Assembly (NCBI RefSeq): GCF_030272615.1
Contig: NC_081411.1
Location: forward strand, 836,930,136 to 836,994,135
DNA: 64,000 nt
From: Cryptomeria japonica
Taxonomy: Eukaryota > Streptophyta > Pinopsida > Cupressales > Cupressaceae
Direction: 5' to 3'
Position 1 is the first letter of the stretch. Every line of letters starts with the position of its first letter. Below the pieces are notes generated by a model, which was not told where the DNA came from, did not search any database, and saw only the letters and a program-made list of their open reading frames with translations. This document shows positions 22,806-36,592 of this stretch, one piece after another. A program made the position numbers and the translations under genes.

Positions 22806-24134
22806 CTATTGACTCCCTACTACCTGTCCCTGAGGGCAATCCCTCGCCATATGCCCCATAGCTCCACATGTAAAGCAAGCACCCCGTGCCTGGAACTGGG
22901 CACCCTGTGGCCTAGAAAAAGCCTGACCTCCTAACCTACTGGATCCGCTGTACCCACCCCTGGAGGACTGCTGAGTCCCTGCTGGCTGTGTGTACTGCCC
23001 CTGTGCTCTCTGATCACGTTTCTGTCCCTGAGTCTACCACTGCTTGGGCTTGGAGCCCTACTGATACTATGGAGGCTTCTGTTTCTGGTTTTGTGGTGTC
23101 TGTTGTGGTGGAGGGGGTTTGGAGAACCCCTGAGAATTTCGGTTGTTCCCTTTCCAATGTGGTTTCTGGAATCCATAAGTCTGAGGTGCAGGATTTCAGT
23201 TCTGAAATCAATCCCTATTGTCCTATGGTCTAACCTGAATTTCCTCGGCAATTAGTGCCTTCTCTACAGCAACCCGAAGGCTCTCTGGGGCGGACATCCT
23301 AACAGGCCCGGCTATACTGGCATTCAATCCCCGGATGAAGTGGTTTACAAGAAGTTTCTCATCCTTTAGATAATCTACATATGGCAACAACTCAAAGAAT
23401 TTACTCTCATACTGGGTTACTGACAAGCCTTTTTGTTGGAGATCATGAAATTCATCTATACAACGCTGCCTGAAGTTCTCTGAGAGGTACCTCTCACGGA
23501 ACCTCTCTATAAATATCTCCCAAGTGAGTGTATCAGGAACTAATCCGTATTTGTACTCTTCCTATCTCCACGAGGTGGAGGCTGTCCCTCTCAGAAGATG
23601 AACTGCAACACGTGCTTTCAAGTTGCTCTCATATGAACGCAACGCAAAGCACCTCTCAAGACTCAGAAGCCATGCCTCGGCCTGTACTCCATCTGTAGAA
23701 CCTCCAAAGGATGGTGGTTGGAGGCGCATGACCTCCCTGATGAGATCCCCTGGATCTCGACGTCCTCTCTCAAAATAAACTGGTTCCACCGCAGGAGGTG
23801 GTCCTGGCATATGCACTGACTCTAGCTCATTACCACCCTGACTCTCTACAGGAATCGGAGCTGGGCTCCTGCTTCATTCTCTATCAACAGATCTATGACT
23901 CCCAGAGTCATGACTCCTAACCTGAGGGTTCTCTGCTGGGATACTTTCCTGAACAATGCCAATAAGATTCTGAATGGCTGCTAAAATGTCACGGTTAGGT
24001 TCATTTGGCTGTTCGGGAGGTGCTCCTGGGTTCTCCTCTAGAACCGATGCCTCCCTCTCTACCTCATCGCGTGCTATGCGCACTCGTCTAGGACCCCGTC
24101 CGTGCTTGCGAGCTTGTCGCGTCAACGGAGGCAT
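22806..24134 (-). pseudogene. G1 gag with zinc knuckle
   Basis: The start is chosen at the ATG complementary to 24132-24134 (MPPLTRQARKHGRG), rather than the in-frame one 27 bp upstream, because the Arg-rich N-terminus is typical. The retrotransposon Gag domain spans about 23230-23816 (FGGSTDGVQAEAWL, YESKFFELLPYVDYL). A CX2CX4HX4C knuckle CFTCGAMGHMARDC lies at about 22832-22881. Stops or frameshifts near 23870, 23565, 23220 and 23035 divide it. Gag would form particles and package RNA. Confidence 0.85.
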
Positions 24135-24276
24135 CCTAAGAGGAAAATAAGACAAAACCATTAATTAATTTCTTTTATAATTAAATTCAATTAAACTCAA
24201 AATTCCATTTAACAAAATAATTTAAAATATTCCAAGGCGAAATGTAAGTGAGTAAGGCTCCTAGTGTGCAAACCTT

Positions 24277-24288
24277 GCTCTGATACCA
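24277..24288 (-). other. G1 primer-binding site (initiator tRNA-Met)
   Basis: The minus strand reads TGGTATCAGAGC three bases inside the LTR boundary. Confidence 0.92.
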
Positions 24289-25089
24289 AAATGTCATGCC
24301 CAAAATTTAGGGCAAAAACAGAACAAATTTTTTTTTTAAAACATACTAATTTAATTAACAAGTTCACTCTCACGACAGGCGTTAATGAAATTTCCATTAT
24401 TAAATTCAAGCTAATTCTGAAACAAACTAAGCATCGATAAAATTGTTTAATTTTAATTACGAAAAAACTAACTGGTATAATTCTATCTCCAAGAGATACC
24501 TAGTCATTAGGTTTATTAAATTAATCAAGCTAAAGGAAATAGGTGGGGAAATTTAATTTAACCTCCAATATGTCCATGTAGCCTAATCAACCATTTATAA
24601 ATTTCTCTTTATTATTTATTCCAAATAAAAATCAGGGTTATATAAATATATATATATTTGTATATACATATAAATATATATATATATATATATTTATAAT
24701 TTAAATACTTACCCAAAATTATGATCAAAATTCATATATATACATATATATATACCTATATATATATATATAGATACATATATATATATATATTTTACAT
24801 ATATGTTAAATATTTTAATTCTAATTCAAAAACCATTTTAACCTCCTAAATTTAATCCATTTTTCCCCCCAACCCTAATTAGGGTTCTAAATTATCACAT
24901 ATATATTATCTAAACTAATTAACATATTTATTTTTAAAACCAAATTGCCCTAGCCCCATCCGGGCTAGGGTTTAATCCATATATATATTTTTTTACAGGG
25001 AATTAACTTGCTGGGCTGAAACCCTTGGCGGCCAAAAAATCTTTTTTTGTGCAGGTCACGAGAGATTGAAGGCGGGAGAGAGCCATGCG

Positions 25090-25409
25090 CCACTGTGTGA
25101 GCGCACAGTGGGCACCGCGGCACCACTATGTTCCCACATAGTGGGCGCCGCTAGCGGCTCCCCACTGTGTGGCCACACAGTGGCGGAGGCGGGAGAGAGC
25201 CATGCGCCACTGTGTGAGCGCACAATGGGCGCCGCGGCACCACTGTGTTCCCACACAGTGGGCGCCGCTAGCGGCTCCCCACTGTGTGGCCACACAGTGG
25301 CGGCCGTGGCCGTCCACTGTGTGCCCACACAGTGGGAGCCGAAAGTGGCTCCACTGTGTGTGCACACAGTGGGCGCCGCGCGGCCCTCCACTGTGCATAC
25401 ACACAGTGG
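25090..25409. repeat. Array of nine palindromes in the G1 5' LTR
   Basis: Palindromes of about 22 bp start at 25090, 25123, 25162, 25207, 25240, 25279, 25314, 25351 and 25388. A 117-bp block containing three of them is repeated in tandem (about 25069-25185 and 25186-25302), which accounts for the three extra copies relative to the 3' LTR. Confidence 0.9.
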
Positions 25410-25483
25410 AGTCCGCGAGGACCCTAACACATTCTCCCCCCTTTTTTTTTAATTTTTAATTTTTTTAAAATATATAATATATA

Positions 25484-25568
<85 letters not shown>

Positions 25569-25609
25569 AATTTATATCCACAGTTAAAAATGGTGAAAAT
25601 ATTTCAATA

Positions 25610-25723
<114 letters not shown>

Positions 25724-28210
25724 CCTTTTAAATCAATGATAACGAAAAAACAATCTAGAATACTTTTTAAAAAGATACAATATACTTTTCTGGAATAAAA
25801 AGAATTTCATTGATTTTTTTTTTTTTCTAATAAAATATTTACATAAAACATCTTTTTCCATTAAATTACTTAAAATCTTTTAGCATAAATAAACTTCTAT
25901 TTTGCCACAAGTAAAAATACAGATAAAATTTAATTGAAATCTATTCCTTTATTTCTTTCCAAAACACAAGAAGCTTTTGCATGCAACACAAAATAACTTT
26001 AAATTTTACCATCAACCGGAAGTAGAAATAAACAAGCTTTTCTTTTTTTTTTAAAAACAACTCTAAGATATTCTACCAATTTAAAGGATGTTTCTCTGAA
26101 TAGTCACAACAATAAAACTTCAAGTCTACTTTCACAAATTACAACTTGCTTCTCTTTACTATGAATGAGGCATATTTCTATAACAACTTTAAACAAACAT
26201 CTGCAACTGAATTTAAGTATCTTCCATAATAATCTTCAGTGTCTTTTCGTGGTTCCTATTCTCTTTCCTCTGATTTTCCTGCATAATAGAAAACACAAAT
26301 ATGACCACAGAGTGCTTACCTCCCAGCCTAGGCTAACTGGTAGCCACCCCCGAGCTCAGAGAACCAATTCCTAGATGGGTAACAAATAGGCAAACACATA
26401 GAAAGCATTGCATACAGATTCTTTTCAAACACATTCCCAACTTGGCTTTCACAGCACCACACTCTAGTGATGAACATTTTCAAAGGGTGGTAGTGGACCA
26501 ATACCCTGAAGAGAACTACAAGTATGAAATAAACAAGAAGCCACCTCATGGCACAATAAAAATATCAAGAATCTCAACCCCTTATTCCTTATGCCCCCCA
26601 AAGGCATTCTAGCCTTATATCCCTCCTTATGACCCCCATTGCACAAACAGGCCATGCAGCAAGGGTCACACAAAGATCCCTTGTGATCGCTCTCAAAAGA
26701 GAGTCTCTCACTCGAGGGCTGTCACTGCTACCACCCTCAAGATCCTCTTCTCTCCCAAGAGTAAGAGATCTTGAGAAAACTCCCAAAACACAACATTTTC
26801 ATAAAGCAAAAATACCAAGAGTTTTTCAAACATAAACTTTCAAGAACACAGATTTCTTATACAAACAACTTCCATACATAAACAAGAAGAAGACATTACA
26901 AATAATAATTGAAACGAACCTTAATCTGCCCAAAGGTTATTATGATATCTGATGAAGAGTTGCCCAATCCACAAATCTTTTTCCTTCTACCCTTATTCAA
27001 TTTCTCTATTCCATAACATTATTTTCTTTTCAAATTTTCTTCTATCTCCAAAAATGGAGAGTGGGTGATTACCCTGCTATTCCCAAAAATCTTCCTTATG
27101 AAGCTCACTCTCTGAGTTCTCACAGGATTCTAAAAAAAACAAAAAGAAGAAAGAAAGCAAAATGCAAAAAGACTCTCCTTCCAAAAGGAAAAATCTTGAT
27201 TTGATTTAACTTCAATTTTCAATTTTCGCTCAACTCAAAAAAACCAATTTTTAAAGCGTTAAAAAGATCATTATAAAGTAGAAACTTGCCTAAAATTACC
27301 CCTAACCCCTAGGTATACCTTATGGGCTTTATGAAACCCTATTAAACTACCCCTAGGTGTTCATTTAACCCATTTTAAACCCCTCTGAAGTTTATTTTCG
27401 GGTCAAACATAGGTTGACCCCTCCAAATATTATATTCCCAAAGTATTTATGACAACACATTAATTTATTAAGAAAACTATAATTAAACACTTTCCCACCA
27501 AGAGACAAAATAAAACATTTAAATTTAAATACACACGTGTCAAGTGACACAAATAAAACACTTTTACAAAAATAAAACATGAAATTGTCTCTTGAGGCTT
27601 TTACACAATAAAATTAAATAACACTTAACACTCATGCAGCATATACTGTTACGAATAAAATACAACACAAACGGGGTGTTGTCTCTCCAAATAGACAAAC
27701 CCTGGCTTTACGAACGTACATAAGTCTAGGTTTGATTCTCCGTAATTTTCCATGGTCACATGGTAAATTTCTTGCGCATCTCAATTTACACATTAGTACT
27801 TCCAAATATCTATATATAATATAATTCAATAATATAACAATACACATCATTACTTGCATACAATTTTCATCTGCACAGATTGAATACATCTTTTATCAAA
27901 CACTTTCACATAAGCAATTTTCATCACAATTCACATAAACTAAACATACATCATAGTTCTATATTCAGAGTAAAGTCCTGCAAATTCAATAACGACATCT
28001 ATCATTGCAATATCATTCTATCTAATAATCATGTAGTGTTCTATCTCATAAAGCATGTAAGTAAATCATCAAATCATAGAAATGTTATCCAAATCCTGAA
28101 ATCGTATAAGTTCTAAGTCTCAAAATGCATCAAAATAAAGTATCCATAATAATCTAAAATATAAAATCCACTGAATGTCAGACTGAGTCGAGGTGAGGCC
28201 TCACAACTAC

Positions 28211-28916
28211 AATAGGATGGTTAAATCCTAGATAATGTATGACTCAAAATAGCATCTTCATATGCTGGATTCAGTACCGATTAAGCTCTAATTGTCTTGA
28301 AACCTTCCTTGAATCTTCAAATGATGTCTGTGTGAGTAGCTCTGCTTATATTTGCATATACCGAATATCACAACCTTATAATACCTTATGTCATCTCTTA
28401 TATTCCACATAATCTCACAAATGAGATCTTACATATATACCAAAACCTAAGACCAAATGTGTAGGTTGTCTCCCTAAGAATATTACAATAAAATCAATTA
28501 TAAATCAATCAATATGTGATGCATCATGTAGGCTCAATGCATTTACAATAATAACCAATCAATAAATCATCTCCATAACATGTCGTGCTGATCTAGAATA
28601 GATAATGCATGTCGGTCCATAACCTAGACCAATTTGCCGATAACAACAAATATGCCAACTCGATTAGAACAATAACCAAATCACCTAAACCAAGTGTCCA
28701 AACCATGCCTTTAACATAACCAAGTAACCTCCAGATGATAACAAGTCATCCTCAATGCCGGTGAACAATATAACCTATCGGTGAACCAGATACCAGTGAC
28801 TGTGCATTAGTCACTGAACTTACTGGTGAACATAACCAAAGATCTCCAAAAGGATAAGTGATGATAAGTGTTGACATCAATGACAAAACCAATGCAACAC
28901 ATCCATAATACCAACA
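28211..28916 (-). repeat. Copia2 3' LTR, piece 3
   Basis: The remainder of the LTR, collinear with about 33483-34145 of the right LTR and ending TACCAACA, the inverted form of the LTR start. The polypurine tract follows directly. Confidence 0.88.
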
Positions 28917-28930
28917 ATATCCCCCTTTGA
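28917..28930 (-). other. Copia2 polypurine tract
   Basis: The minus strand reads TCAAAGGGGGATAT directly before the LTR, preceded by TTGCCATCAATG, the same block as in Copia3 and elements A and B. Confidence 0.85.
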
Positions 28931-29279
28931 CATTGATGGCAACACAAGATGGAAAAACATCTAAGTGCCAAAGTCAGAATATAGAATACAAATATAGAAT
29001 ATCTCTCCCCCTAGGATAATGATTCCTAAATACAAATTTTTTCCATAGATATATCTCCCAATTTGACATCAAATGCCAAATAAATACAAAAACCAGATAC
29101 AACTAGTTCATAGAACTAATTACAAATACCAACTACTCCCCCTGAGAAGTAGCTCTCCTCCATCAAAGCCGGAAAAAATTTTTTCTGTTAATTTCTGTCG
29201 GTCTGATGCCAATCTCCAACTATCTAAGTCTCTAGTGGTGAGGGTATTACCCCAAGATGCTCTCTGAGATATTCAAAGG

Positions 29280-31960
29280 CTTCTTTAGGTAAAGGCTTTG
29301 TAAAGATATCTACAATCTATTCTTTAGTATTCACATAAACCAATTTCACTTCCTTTGCTTCAACATTCTCTTTTAGAAAATTGTATTTGATAGAAACATG
29401 TTTAGTTTTAGAGTGAAATACTGGATTCTTTGATATATGAATGCCGGTGGTGCTCTTTCTATCATCTACATCTCCTACAAAATTTGTATCAATGCATGCA
29501 CATAAATTAAAATTTTCATCTTTAGGATACCATAAACCAAGATTTGTTGTGCCTTGTAGATACCAAAAAATCCTTTTTACTGCTGATTCATGATTTTCTT
29601 TAGGATTAGTCTGAAATCTTGGAACAATACATACTGCATTCATAATATCAAGTTTTGTTTGTGTCAAATACAGTAAAACTCCAATCATAGATTTATATCT
29701 TGTCAGATTAACAGGGGCTGAATCATCCTTCAGTAATAGTTTATTAGTTGTAGTCATAGGAGTACTTACAGGTTTAGAGTTTTCCATACCAAATTTCTTT
29801 AGTAGTTCCTTCAATTACTTTGATTGACATATGAATATACCTTTATCAGTTTGTGAAATCTACAATCCTTAAAAGAATTTTATCTCCCCAATCATAGACA
29901 TTTCAAATTCTTCCTGCATCTTATTAGCAAAATCCTTCCACAATCCATCTTCTCCTCCAAAAATGACATCATCAACAAAAACTTCAATAACCAAGAAGTC
30001 ATCATTAGTCACTTTGAAATATAAATTGTTGTCAGCATTACCTTTAGTGTAACCAAGCTTCAAAAGATATTTGTCCACTCTAGCATACCAAGCTCTAGGA
30101 GCTTACTTCAATCCATATAAAGCTTTTCTTAACCTGCAAACCATATCTTTGTCATTTGTCAAAGAGAATCCATCAGGTTGTTCAATGTAAACTTCCTCTT
30201 CAAGATCACCATTCAAAAATGCACATTTAACATCCATTTGATATACTTTATAATTCTTGTGTGCTGCAAATGCAAGAAATAGTTTGACTACCTCAATTCT
30301 AGCTACCGGTGCAAAGGTTTCATTATAATCAATTCCCTCTTTCTATGAATATCCCTTACACACTAATCTTGCTTTGTTTCTGATTACCTTACCATCTTCA
30401 TTAAGCTTATTTCTGAATGCCCATTTAGTTCTAATTACATTTTTGTTTTTAGGTTGGGGAACCAATGTCCATGTGTTATTCTTCTCAATTTGTTCCAATT
30501 CATCTTCCATAGCTTTAATCCAATGTTTATCATCACATACCTCAAAAATAGATGCTGGTTCAATTTGAGAAATTAAGCACACCTCTTCATTTGTTAGTCT
30601 TCCTCTTGTCATTACACCTTGATACTTATTCCCAATTATCTGACTTTCAGAGTGATTCAATCTTACATACCTAGGTGGGTTCACTTGCTACTGTTCTTCA
30701 GTCACTATGGAATTCTCTGATGTTGCCGATGTGGTTGGATCTACATTCTATACTGATGCACTTAGTGTAGGTTCATTTATGATCATCTCAATTGCCGATT
30801 CAGATTCTATAGATCTTGAATTACATATAAACTATTCATCTATCTTCACATTTGCACTCTCAATGATTTTTTGCAATCTTTTATTAAAACATCTATTAGC
30901 CCTCCTCTTAGATGAATAACCAAGAAATATTCCTTCATCACTTCTAGAATCAAATTTACCAACATACTCATCTCTCCTAATATAACATTTGCTTCTAAAT
31001 ATTCTGAAATATTTAAGAGTAGGAGTATTACCAAACCACAGTTCATGAGGGGTCTTACCAGTTTCACCTTTGATGTGAACTCTATTGAATGTATAAACCA
31101 TTGTATTCACTACTTCTCTCCAATACACATGAGGTAGGTTTTCTTCTGATATCATGCTTCTAGCTACACCTAGAATAGTTTTGTTCTTCCTTTCCACAAC
31201 TCCATTCTGCTGGGGTGTCCGAGGTGCTGATAGTTGTCTTCTAATTTCATTCACTTCACAGAATGTATTAAATTCCTAAAATGTGAATTCACCTCCTTGA
31301 TCTAATCTTAAACATTTGATTTTCTTACCGGTTTCATTCTCTACCATTGCCTTGAATAGTTTGAATTTCCCAAAAGCTTATGATTTCTCCCTAAGAAAAG
31401 TAACCCAACACATTCTAGAATTATCATCAATGATTAGCATAAAATATCTATCTCCTTGTAGACTTCTAGTTCTTTCCAGACCACACAAATTAGTATGAAT
31501 TAAATCAAGAACATTATTGGATTTCTCTAGAATACTCTTAAAAGTTGTTCTAACTTGCTTTCCAAATTGACATTCCTTACATACAGGATTGTGAGGTCTT
31601 ACAATCTTTGGTTAATCCCTTACTGCCTTAGTTGTACTGATCTTTACAATGCAATCAAAATTTACATGAAAAAGTCTCTTATGCCATAACCAACTTTTAT
31701 CAATATGTGCAATCAATCATGTCTTCTCATTATTATTCAAATGAAAGATATTACCTCTAGTCTGATTAATGGTTGCAATTTCCAAACCAGTTCTATTCAA
31801 GATTTTGCATTTACCATTCTTGAATTGTAATAAATCTCTTTTCAACTAATTGACCAACACTCAAAAGATTATGCTTCAAACCTTCAACATAATAAACATT
31901 TTTAGTATTGTGCTTACCATCAAAAGATATAGTGCCTTTTCTTCAATTTTAGTTGCTAGG
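29280..31960 (-). pseudogene. Copia2 pol: integrase, RT, deleted RNase H
   Basis: The GAG-pre-integrase region lies at about 31560-31760. The integrase core is at 30832-31480, with RTPQQNGVVERKN near 31190-31215. RT has NNTWTLVPQPKNKNVIRTKW near 30420-30500 and FVDDVIFGGEDGL near 29930-29975, the catalytic Asp pair. The RT end is at 29650-29815. RNase H jumps from GDVDDRKSTTG straight to ISKNPVFHSKTKH near 29440-29460, so about 190 bp with active-site residues are missing compared with Copia3. Stops and frameshifts are frequent (for example near 30340, 30100, 29865 and 29815). The 3' UTR is 28931-29279. Confidence 0.85.
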
Positions 31961-32159
31961 GCCTATTGTACCGGTTGTACAGTAGGTGTCAATTGATCTT
32001 CTATTATTGCAAAAAAATCCCATCCAATGTTTGTCGGTTCCTCATTAGAATCACTAGTAATTCCTTCATCAACATAGTAACATGATTTGTCTCTATTCTT
32101 CTTAAATCTGTATCTCTGATATTTAGGGTTAGGCTTATATGTTCTTTTAGCTTCTTCTC

Positions 32160-33055
32160 TCAATCTTGCATCTCTATCAGGACACTAGATGACATGTGAC
32201 CAATTTTATTGTAGTTAAAACATTTAAATGGTGCTTTACCTTCATACTTACTTCCAACTGGACCTTTAGGCATTTTCCTTGCGAATAGTGCTTCAAGTTC
32301 TTCTAGTTCTTCATTTTCCTTTCTGATGTCTTCGAGTTCTTTTACATTAAGTGCTTTCCAATCAGATTTATCAGATAATGATGATGATGTTGCAGACGAT
32401 GATGATGCTTTGAACTCTAAATCTATCTTAATTGTAGCAACAGGACCAAATTCCTCAAGTTCAAAAGCTGAAAGTTTTCCAACCAAAGTATCTCTAGATA
32501 CTGATGTATTAGGCATTATTCTTAATTCATTAATAGCAGTTACTTTCATTTTGTATGTTGGTGGAAATTCTCTTAAAACTTTAGAAACAATCTCATCTTC
32601 TCTTAAGGATCCTCCACAACATTGTATACCCAAAATAATTTCATTAACTCTTTCCATAAAAGCAAAAATTCTTTCATCTTCTTCCATTTTCAGATTTTCA
32701 TACCTAAACCAGAAGCATTCTAGTTTTGCAATTTTGATAGTGGTATCACCTTCATTCAATGTCTCTAATTTATCCCAAATAGCTTTAGCAGTAGATCGGT
32801 CTGATAATCCCATGATTTACTAATCTGACAATGTGCTCAAAAGTGCTTCTCTTGCTTTGTAATCATTCTCCTCTGATCTTTAGCCAAGTTTGGTGGATTA
32901 GGCTGACTCTGTGTAGGACTAACATAGCCATTCTTTATAAAATCCCATATGTCTCTTCCAATGCAATTCAGATGTGTTTCCATTCTGATCTTCCATATAC
33001 CATAGTTAGTTCCATTAAGTTTTAGACTATCCTTCCTAAAATAGTTAGTTACCAT
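32160..33055 (-). pseudogene. Copia2 gag
   Basis: Gag starts at the ATG complementary to 33053-33055. The LNGTNYGIWKIRMETH block is present near 32960-33020. A stop or frameshift near 32820-32880 separates the N-terminal piece from the rest. The zinc knuckle is damaged: its second Cys is Tyr (CFNYNKIGHM near 32190-32225) and a frameshift follows. A minus-strand frame at 31963-32163 is the continuation toward protease. Confidence 0.83.
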
Positions 33056-33098
33056 AGAATCTCCTCAAGTTGTTAAACTTATGCAAAAAGAGGACTTG

Positions 33099-33110
33099 GC
33101 TCTGATACTA
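33099..33110 (-). other. Copia2 primer-binding site, decayed
   Basis: The minus strand reads TAGTATCAGAGC, one base off the initiator tRNA-Met site. Confidence 0.82.
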
Positions 33111-33112
33111 AT

Positions 33113-34145
33113 TTTTAGGACCTGGAGGAAACTAAGAGGGGGGGTGAATCAGTTGTCTATTAATTTCAACCTAAATATAACTTAATCAAACTTGATGCAT
33201 ATACCGGTAAGCCAAACTTAATGTCAGTTAACAATTTAATAGTTATTAATAGTACCCGTAAAGTTTAATGCATGAAATAGAAAGAGAAATAACATCCACA
33301 ACACATAACATAGATATTTGTATGTGGAAACCTTGTAAGGGGAAAAATCATGGTGGGAAACCTTACCCACAATCAGATGATACTACTGCAGATAGTATGT
33401 GTGTACAAATGGGGTTGCACATGTAGAAAGGCCAATTGCCTAGAGCTCACTACTCAATCACAAAATGAGAGACACTAACTACAATAGGGTGGTTAAATCC
33501 TAGATAATGTACTACTCAAAATAACATCTTCATATGCTGGATTCAGTACCGATTAAGCTCTGATTGTCTTCTTCAAACCTTCCTTGAATCTTCAAATGAT
33601 ATCTGCGTGAGTAGCTCAACTTATATTCACATAAACTGAATATAACAACCTTATAATACCTTATTTCATCTCTTATATTCCACATAATCTCACAAATGAG
33701 ATTTTACATATATACCAAAACCTAAGACCAAATATGTAGGTCAGCTCACTAAGAATATTACAATAAAATCAATTACAAATGAATCAATATGTGATGCATC
33801 ATGTCAGCTCAATGCATTTACAATAATAACCAAATAATAAATCATCTCCATAACGTGGCATGCTGATTTGGAATAGATAATGCATGCCGGTCCATAATCT
33901 AGAACAATTTGTTGATAACAACAAATATGCCAACTTGATTAGACCAATAACCAAATCACCAAAACCAAGTGTCCAAATGATGTCTTGGACATAACCAAGT
34001 AACCTCCAAATGATAACAAGTCATCCTCAGTATCGGTGAACCAGATACCGATGACTGTACATTAGTCATTGAACTTGTCGGTGAACATAACCAAAGATCT
34101 CCAAAAGGATAAGTGCTGATAAGTGTTGACATCAATGACAAAACC
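33113..34145 (-). repeat. Copia2 5' LTR, truncated at its outer end
   Basis: Collinear with the three pieces of the left LTR but stops at ATGACAAAACC. The last roughly 30 bp, including the terminal TACCAACA, are missing. The join to Copia3 RT lies in a short shared AAACC. Confidence 0.86.
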
Positions 34146-36222
34146 TAATAAAATTTCATCTCCCCAATCATAGACATCTCAAATTCATTCTTCATATCAT
34201 GTTAGAGAAATCCATACACAACGTATCTTCACCTCCAAAAATGATATCATCAACAAAGACTTGAATAATCAATATGTCATCATGAGTAATATTATAATAT
34301 AAATTACTGTCAGCATTACCTTTAGTGAAATCAAGCTTCAAAAGATATTTATCTTGTCTTGCATACCAATCTCTAGGGGCTTGCTTCAATCTATATAAAA
34401 CTTTCTTTGACCTGCAAACCATGGTTTTGTCATCTGAAAGTGAAAATCCACCAAGTTACTCAATATAAACTTCCTCTTCAATATCTCCATTAAAAAATGC
34501 ACACTTAACATCCATTTGATAAACCTTGTAGTTCTTATGTGCAACATAGCAAGAAATAATCTCAGAGCTTCAATCCTAGCTACCAGTGAAAAGGTTTCAT
34601 CATAATCAATTCCTTCCTTCTAAGAATATCCTTCACAAACCAATCTAGCTTTATTCCTCACAACTTGTCCATCTTCATTCAATTTATTCCTAAAAAACCC
34701 ATTTAGTTCCAATAACATTCTTATTTTTAGGCTGGGGAACTAAAGGCCATGTTTTTATTATTTTCTATCCGATCTAATTCTTCTTCCATATCTTTCATCC
34801 AACATTCATCTTTACAAGCTCCAATTACTAGTGTTGGTACAACTTGAGAAATAAAACATACCTCATCTGCTGCCAACCTTCTTCTTGTCACCACTCCTAT
34901 TTTTTTGTCTCCAATGATCTAATCTTCTAAATGATTCATCCTTACATACATACAAGTGTTTTGATTTTCTCTTCCTCTATCTTGATCTTCAGTTACTGTT
35001 GAATTTACTGATACTGCCGGAGTAACTAGTTCAACATTATGTTCCGGTGTAGGTGCTACTAGTTCAGTTATGATCATTTCCACTTCTGGTTTCTTCTCAT
35101 AAGTTCTGATTTGATTTTTGTTCTGCTCATCCACCTTGGCATTTGTGCTCTCGACAATTCTCTGCAATCTTTTGTTATAACATCTATATGCTTTTCTTTC
35201 ATTAGAATAACCAAGAAATATTCCTGCATCACATCTAGGATCAAACTTTCCAATGGAATCATCTCTTTTGATATAGCATTTACTACCAAAGATTCTAAAA
35301 TAATTAACTATAGGTGTATGGCCAAAACATAATTCATAAGGTGTCTTTTTGATATCTTCTTTGACATGAACTCTATTGAATGTGTATATTATCATGCTTA
35401 TAGCTTTTCTCTAGTAGACATGCAGCAGATTAGCTTCCATCATCATAGTTCTAGCTACATCCAAGATATTTCTATTCTTCCTTTCCACAACTCCATTCTA
35501 TTGAGGTGTCTCGGTTGTAGACAACTATCTCCTTATCCTATTCTTCTCACAATAGCTATTAAATTCACCGGATATGAATTCTCCAGCCTAATTTGACCTT
35601 AATCTTCAGTCCTGTCTCTATCTCAACTTTAGCTTTAAAGATTTTAAACTTTTCAAATGCTTCAGACTTCTCCCTTAGAAAAGTAACCCACATCATTCTA
35701 GAATAATCATCAATGATTAGCAAGAAATATCTATCATCCTAAAACTTTTGATTCTAGTAGGACCACATAAATCAATATTAATAAGATCAAGAACATTATT
35801 AGATTTGTCTTGTATACTCTTAAAAGAAGTTCTGACTTACTTTCCCATTTGAAATTCCTTACATACTGGATTATAGGGCTTTACAATTTTAGATATATCT
35901 CTTACTGCCTTAGTAGAATTGATCTTCACAATACAATTAAAATTCACATGACACAACCTCTTATGCCATAGCCAACTCTCATCAATTTGTGCAATCAAAC
36001 ATGTCTTCTCACCGGAGTTCAAATTAAAGATATTACCTTTAGTCTATGTGTCGGTTGCAATCTCCAATCTAGATCTATTGATAATCTTGCATTTTCCATC
36101 CTTGAATTGTAACTGAAATCCCTTATCCACCAACTATTCTACACTCAAAATATTATGCCTTCAACCTTCAACATAATAAACATTATTAGTGTTATACTTA
36201 CCATCCAATGATATTTTCCCTT
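34141..36222 (-). pseudogene. Copia3 pol: GAG-pre-integrase, integrase, RT 5' part
   Basis: The GAG-pre-integrase domain lies at 35837-36022 (WLWHKRLCHVNFNC). The integrase lies at about 34919-35800, with NGVVERKN-like sequence near 35485-35500 after a stop. The RT lies at 34192-34900: the VFVDDIIFGGED block near 34225-34265 holds the catalytic Asp pair, and LKQAPRDWYARQDKYLLK lies near 34330-34390. The rest of RT lies at 9561-9972 beyond Copia2. Many stops and frameshifts. Confidence 0.85.
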
Positions 36223-36223
36223 T

Positions 36224-36457
36224 TCACTTAATCATGCATGCTTTTTCATCTCCAAATCTAACCAGACCACCATCAAATTCTTGCATAGATAAGAACTTCC
36301 TTCTATCTCCAGTCATATGATGTGAACATCCACTGTCAATTACCCATTCATCCTTGTATTCAATGTTAGTAGCAAGGGCCTTCTCTTTAGGCACCAGATC
36401 ATCTTCCTTGATAGCCAAAAATACCCATTCCTTTCCATTGTTGGATCCACTAGCCAA
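36224..36457 (-). pseudogene. Copia3 protease region
   Basis: Contains VIDSGCSHHMTGDRRKFLSM near 36285-36345, the zinc-site-like and catalytic region of the copia aspartic protease. It is open for 77 residues, then blocked on both sides by stops. It would cleave the polyprotein. Confidence 0.8.
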
Positions 36458-36592
36458 ATCTTATGTCGGTTCATCATCATAATCAGTCACACCTTCCTCA
36501 TCCGCAAAGTAGCATGATTTTTCTTTGTTCCTCCTCTACTTATGCTTGTTCAGATAAACATGGTTAGGCCTAAAAGATCTTCTAGCTCTTTC

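Noticed and set aside
22988-23233. Plus-strand frame opposite G1 gag
   Set aside because: Antisense shadow of a region where gag is frameshifted; no motif.
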